Shown here in pieces: positions 42,089 through 43,803 of a stretch of DNA of 43,803 bases. This DNA is from JBECKS01 sp964557005. Lineage in GTDB: Bacteria; Pseudomonadota; Gammaproteobacteria; Pseudomonadales; JBECKS01. The notes beneath the pieces are model-generated. The model searched no databases and was not told the origin of the DNA. It was given only the letters and a program-made list of their open reading frames with translations. The DNA is taken from assembly GCA_964557005.1 (NCBI GenBank), contig CAZKYI010000013.1:1-43803 (forward strand), written 5' to 3'. Within the stretch, counting starts at the first letter, position 1, and every line of letters starts with the position of its first letter. The translations under genes and the position numbers were made by a program.

Positions 42089-43706
42089 AGCTAGCCCTCT
42101 CAATATTGATGGAAGCCAGATATTCTGACTCTAAAAAATTGTTTCCCGAAAGAAATTGGTCGTGAATTGGTAGTAGCTCCAAGTCTCCTCTCAATATCTT
42201 ATGAGTGTTAAAGATTTTTCCGAACACCCAATTCATGAAATCGCTATTAAACAAGTCGCAAATAGTTTTCATTGAAACAGGAAAGCCTTCTTCAGTAATC
42301 AGTATATTTGCGCTATTTATAACAAATCTGGAGTCCGTGTCATGAAAAAAACACAGATTCGATGAAATAAATTTATAAATTAGTTTCTCGCGTGCTTCAT
42401 ATAGACTGATTGGGGCGACCTGTTGATACAGTGAAAAATCTCTTTGAATGTAACTTGATGCTGGCTTCAGTCCGTTTTTTGTTATATCAGAACCCTTGTA
42501 GACCGGAATAAGGCCATCCCTGAAGCTGCTCTCCACATATTTTGTATTATTTCCCGTAACTATACCAAGCCCCCACTTTGCTCGACCGCTAAGTGTTATA
42601 TGTGGGATTGAGTAGATGTGCTCTATTACCTCCGCATCATCCGCTGTGCATGAGATATTGAAAATTGACTTGGGATTTTTTTGGAATGAAATTCCATTCC
42701 TTTTAAAAATCTTATTTTCGTAAGCGCAGTCTATTGCACCTTGAAGATTACAAGTCTTCTTGCAGAGAACTATTCCAACAGCTCCAGTCAAAAGACCCTT
42801 GAACGGTTTTCCATAATAAGACAATCGCTCAACTTGGAACGAAAGCGCCGACACTCTTGCGTCTTCGTAGGTTGCCACATTAAAAAAAGACTCTGGCAGC
42901 AACAGCCCCATAGTGCCGCCCGGATTTAATGCGTTTATGCAAGAGAAATAAAACAGAGAGCAAGTATCAAGACTACTGCCGGCCTTTAGTATTTTGCTTA
43001 TTAACTCTTTCTCAGTCTTTTCAATTTTTTTCCCCCAAGGTGGATTGGTGAAAATACAATCATAATTGCCAGAATTCTTTGAAATTGATAACTGTAGAAA
43101 GTCAGCACATTTTATGTTTTCGCTTTTATAACCTGTTTTTTCGTAGATTCTTCTTTTTGCGATTTCCACTGCTACAGGATCGACATCAAAACCAAATATA
43201 TTCTCATGCTTAAATCCGATCTCTAGTGCCCGTATTAGGAAGTTCCCTGAGCCGCAGCATGGATCACAGAAGGTTTGATTTCCGATTGGCTTGTCTTTTA
43301 ACGATAGTAGGTCGTTAACAATATCATTCGGCGTGTAATAAATTCCTTCTTTGTTCCTATAGGAATCTGAAAGACTGCTTTCATAGTGTTCCCCGAGAGA
43401 TTCCAATGCCTCAATTTCAAATTTGGCTTTTCTCAAGAATTCAGCCACAACATGCTCATGGTCGTGAGTATCTTTTTTTGACTTATTTGCTCTCTGATTG
43501 AGCTTCTCTATCCCAGATATGTTTTTCTTAAAATGTTCTACCGAATCCTTTGAGACTTGGCCTTTTGACGCAACCTTCAAGTAACCAGTTTTAATCCAGT
43601 TTCTTACAGTGGCACCAGACACGCCAAGAATCTTTGCGCTTTCTTCGATGCTAAAGCATTCTGAATTTTGGTCATCAAAGAGGGCTTGCTGTTCTACTTT
43701 TCTCAT
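42063..43706 (-). CDS. N6-adenine DNA methyltransferase with N-terminal HTH
   Basis: This is a 547-residue protein. Residues 17-45 (CFSIEESAKILGVSGATVRN) form a MerR/excisionase-like helix-turn-helix, followed by a charged linker. The gamma-class methyltransferase core shows motif X GIYYTP (121-126), motif I DPCCGSGNF (148-156), D174 in GFDVDP, ADFL (201-204) and the catalytic NPPW (221-224). Residues about 330-500 would be the target-recognition domain, in TaqI/type IIG style. It protects host DNA from the nuclease encoded just downstream. The start at 43706 has a GGAA site about 11 bases away, which is somewhat long. A 10-bp palindrome upstream may bind the HTH. It is intact. Confidence 0.9.
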   Translation of the reverse strand: MRKVEQQALFDDQNSECFSIEESAKILGVSGATVRNWIKTGYLKVASKGQVSKDSVEHFKKNISGIEKLNQRANKSKKDTHDHEHVVAEFLRKAKFEIEALESLGEHYESSLSDSYRNKEGIYYTPNDIVNDLLSLKDKPIGNQTFCDPCCGSGNFLIRALEIGFKHENIFGFDVDPVAVEIAKRRIYEKTGYKSENIKCADFLQLSISKNSGNYDCIFTNPPWGKKIEKTEKELISKILKAGSSLDTCSLFYFSCINALNPGGTMGLLLPESFFNVATYEDARVSALSFQVERLSYYGKPFKGLLTGAVGIVLCKKTCNLQGAIDCAYENKIFKRNGISFQKNPKSIFNISCTADDAEVIEHIYSIPHITLSGRAKWGLGIVTGNNTKYVESSFRDGLIPVYKGSDITKNGLKPASSYIQRDFSLYQQVAPISLYEAREKLIYKFISSNLCFFHDTDSRFVINSANILITEEGFPVSMKTICDLFNSDFMNWVFGKIFNTHKILRGDLELLPIHDQFLSGNNFLESEYLASINIERASCGAFRIKR

Positions 43707-43731
43707 TTCACATATTTCCGTTCATAACTTG

Positions 43732-43741
43732 TGCACGTGCA
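43732..43741. promoter_or_regulatory. 10-bp palindrome TGCACGTGCA before the methyltransferase gene
   Basis: A perfect palindrome lies 25 bases upstream of the methyltransferase start, inside the cassette just after the attC core. It is a candidate operator for the N-terminal helix-turn-helix of the methyltransferase or another dimeric regulator. Confidence 0.4.
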
Positions 43742-43746
43742 GAGCA

Positions 43747-43803
43747 GCTAACGCCGTGCTGTGGGGCGAGCGTAGCGAGTCCAACCCACTAGCACCTTGT
43801 TAT
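43747..43803 (-). other. Integron attC site of the preceding cassette
   Basis: Read leftward, ATAACAA opens the site at the window edge and CGTTAGC closes it at 43747-43753. The arms GTGCT-a-GTGGG and CCCAC-AGCAC pair perfectly apart from one extrahelical A. The apical loop carries CTCGCTACGCTCG. Spacing and pairing are those of a 59-base element. It belongs to the cassette lying to the right of the window. Confidence 0.84.

Larger units (their letters stand above)
41314..43751 (-). mobile_element. Integron gene cassette carrying a restriction-modification pair
   Basis: The segment between the two attC core cut points (G/TT, at 43752|43751 and 41315|41314 on the leftward strand) is a complete 2438-base cassette. 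It contains a methyltransferase gene and a nuclease gene in one direction, with the attC at their 3' end, the normal cassette layout. It is unusually large, as most cassettes carry one gene under 1 kb. Base composition is visibly richer in A+T than the chromosome to its left. No integrase or attI is in the window. Confidence 0.85.

Noticed and set aside
42089..42103. TTG start for the nuclease at 42103
   Set aside because: No ribosome site precedes it, while the GTG at 42088 has GAGAGGG at good spacing.
1..43803. CRISPR array, phage genes or insertion-sequence transposase
   Set aside because: No regularly spaced direct repeats, no structural phage proteins and no transposase seen. The only mobile DNA recognised is the integron cassette and small palindromes.

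Overview
The window looks like a chromosomal segment of a Gram-negative gammaproteobacterium, probably an environmental or aquatic heterotroph. Signs of this are a Gram-negative porin, a YbaL-type antiporter, a CysB/CysTWA/Sbp sulfate system, SelO ending in Cys-Ser-Ser, and many acyl-CoA and esterase genes. Base composition looks moderate, and it becomes visibly AT-richer in the last 2.4 kb. I cannot name a genus, and no rRNA or tRNA gene is visible.

Layout, left to right. (1) 1-960: an unrecognised short reading frame, then a PIN-domain toxin-antitoxin pair. (2) 958-3178: a leftward set (MDR oxidoreductase, alpha/beta hydrolase, ABM-domain protein) whose last gene shares a hairpin with the PIN gene. 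(3) 3308-6035: a GAPDH-family gene convergent with a ybaL antiporter gene. (4) 6074-14207: lipid and acyl-CoA genes (two acyl-CoA dehydrogenases, enoyl-CoA hydratase, acyl-CoA synthetase, patatin, HSL-type esterase, Asp/Asn beta-hydroxylase-like protein). (5) 14236-19322: carbonic anhydrase, selO, a Sel1-repeat protein, a PI-PLC-like secreted protein and a second HSL-type esterase. (6) 19319-26990: a leftward sulfate-acquisition array in the order porin, Sbp, small hydrolase, Sbp, CysT, CysW, CysA, CysB. (7) 27085-31328: a rightward membrane/envelope group (anchored hydrolase, acyltransferase-3, LTA-synthase-like sulfatase). (8) 31318-35419: a DUF442-type phosphatase, a DUF445 membrane protein, an ABC1/UbiB-like kinase and a secreted NTR-like protein. 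(9) 35612-40488: nitronate monooxygenase with a clear terminator, then GMC oxidoreductase, FATP-like acyl-CoA synthetase and pterin dehydratase. (10) 40483-41047: a BrnT/BrnA toxin-antitoxin pair. (11) 41108-43803: a REP-like palindrome, a truncated HAD gene, and a complete integron gene cassette bounded by two attC sites.

The most interesting region is the right end. Two 57-bp attC-type sites (41309-41365 and 43747-43803), in the same orientation, bracket a 2.4-kb two-gene cassette. It encodes an N6-adenine DNA methyltransferase with an N-terminal helix-turn-helix and a PD-(D/E)XK nuclease. This reads as a type II restriction-modification system carried as a mobile integron cassette, possibly autoregulated through a 10-bp palindrome just upstream of the methyltransferase gene. 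The neighbouring BrnTA module and truncated cassette suggest the distal edge of a larger (super)integron array. The integrase is not in the window.
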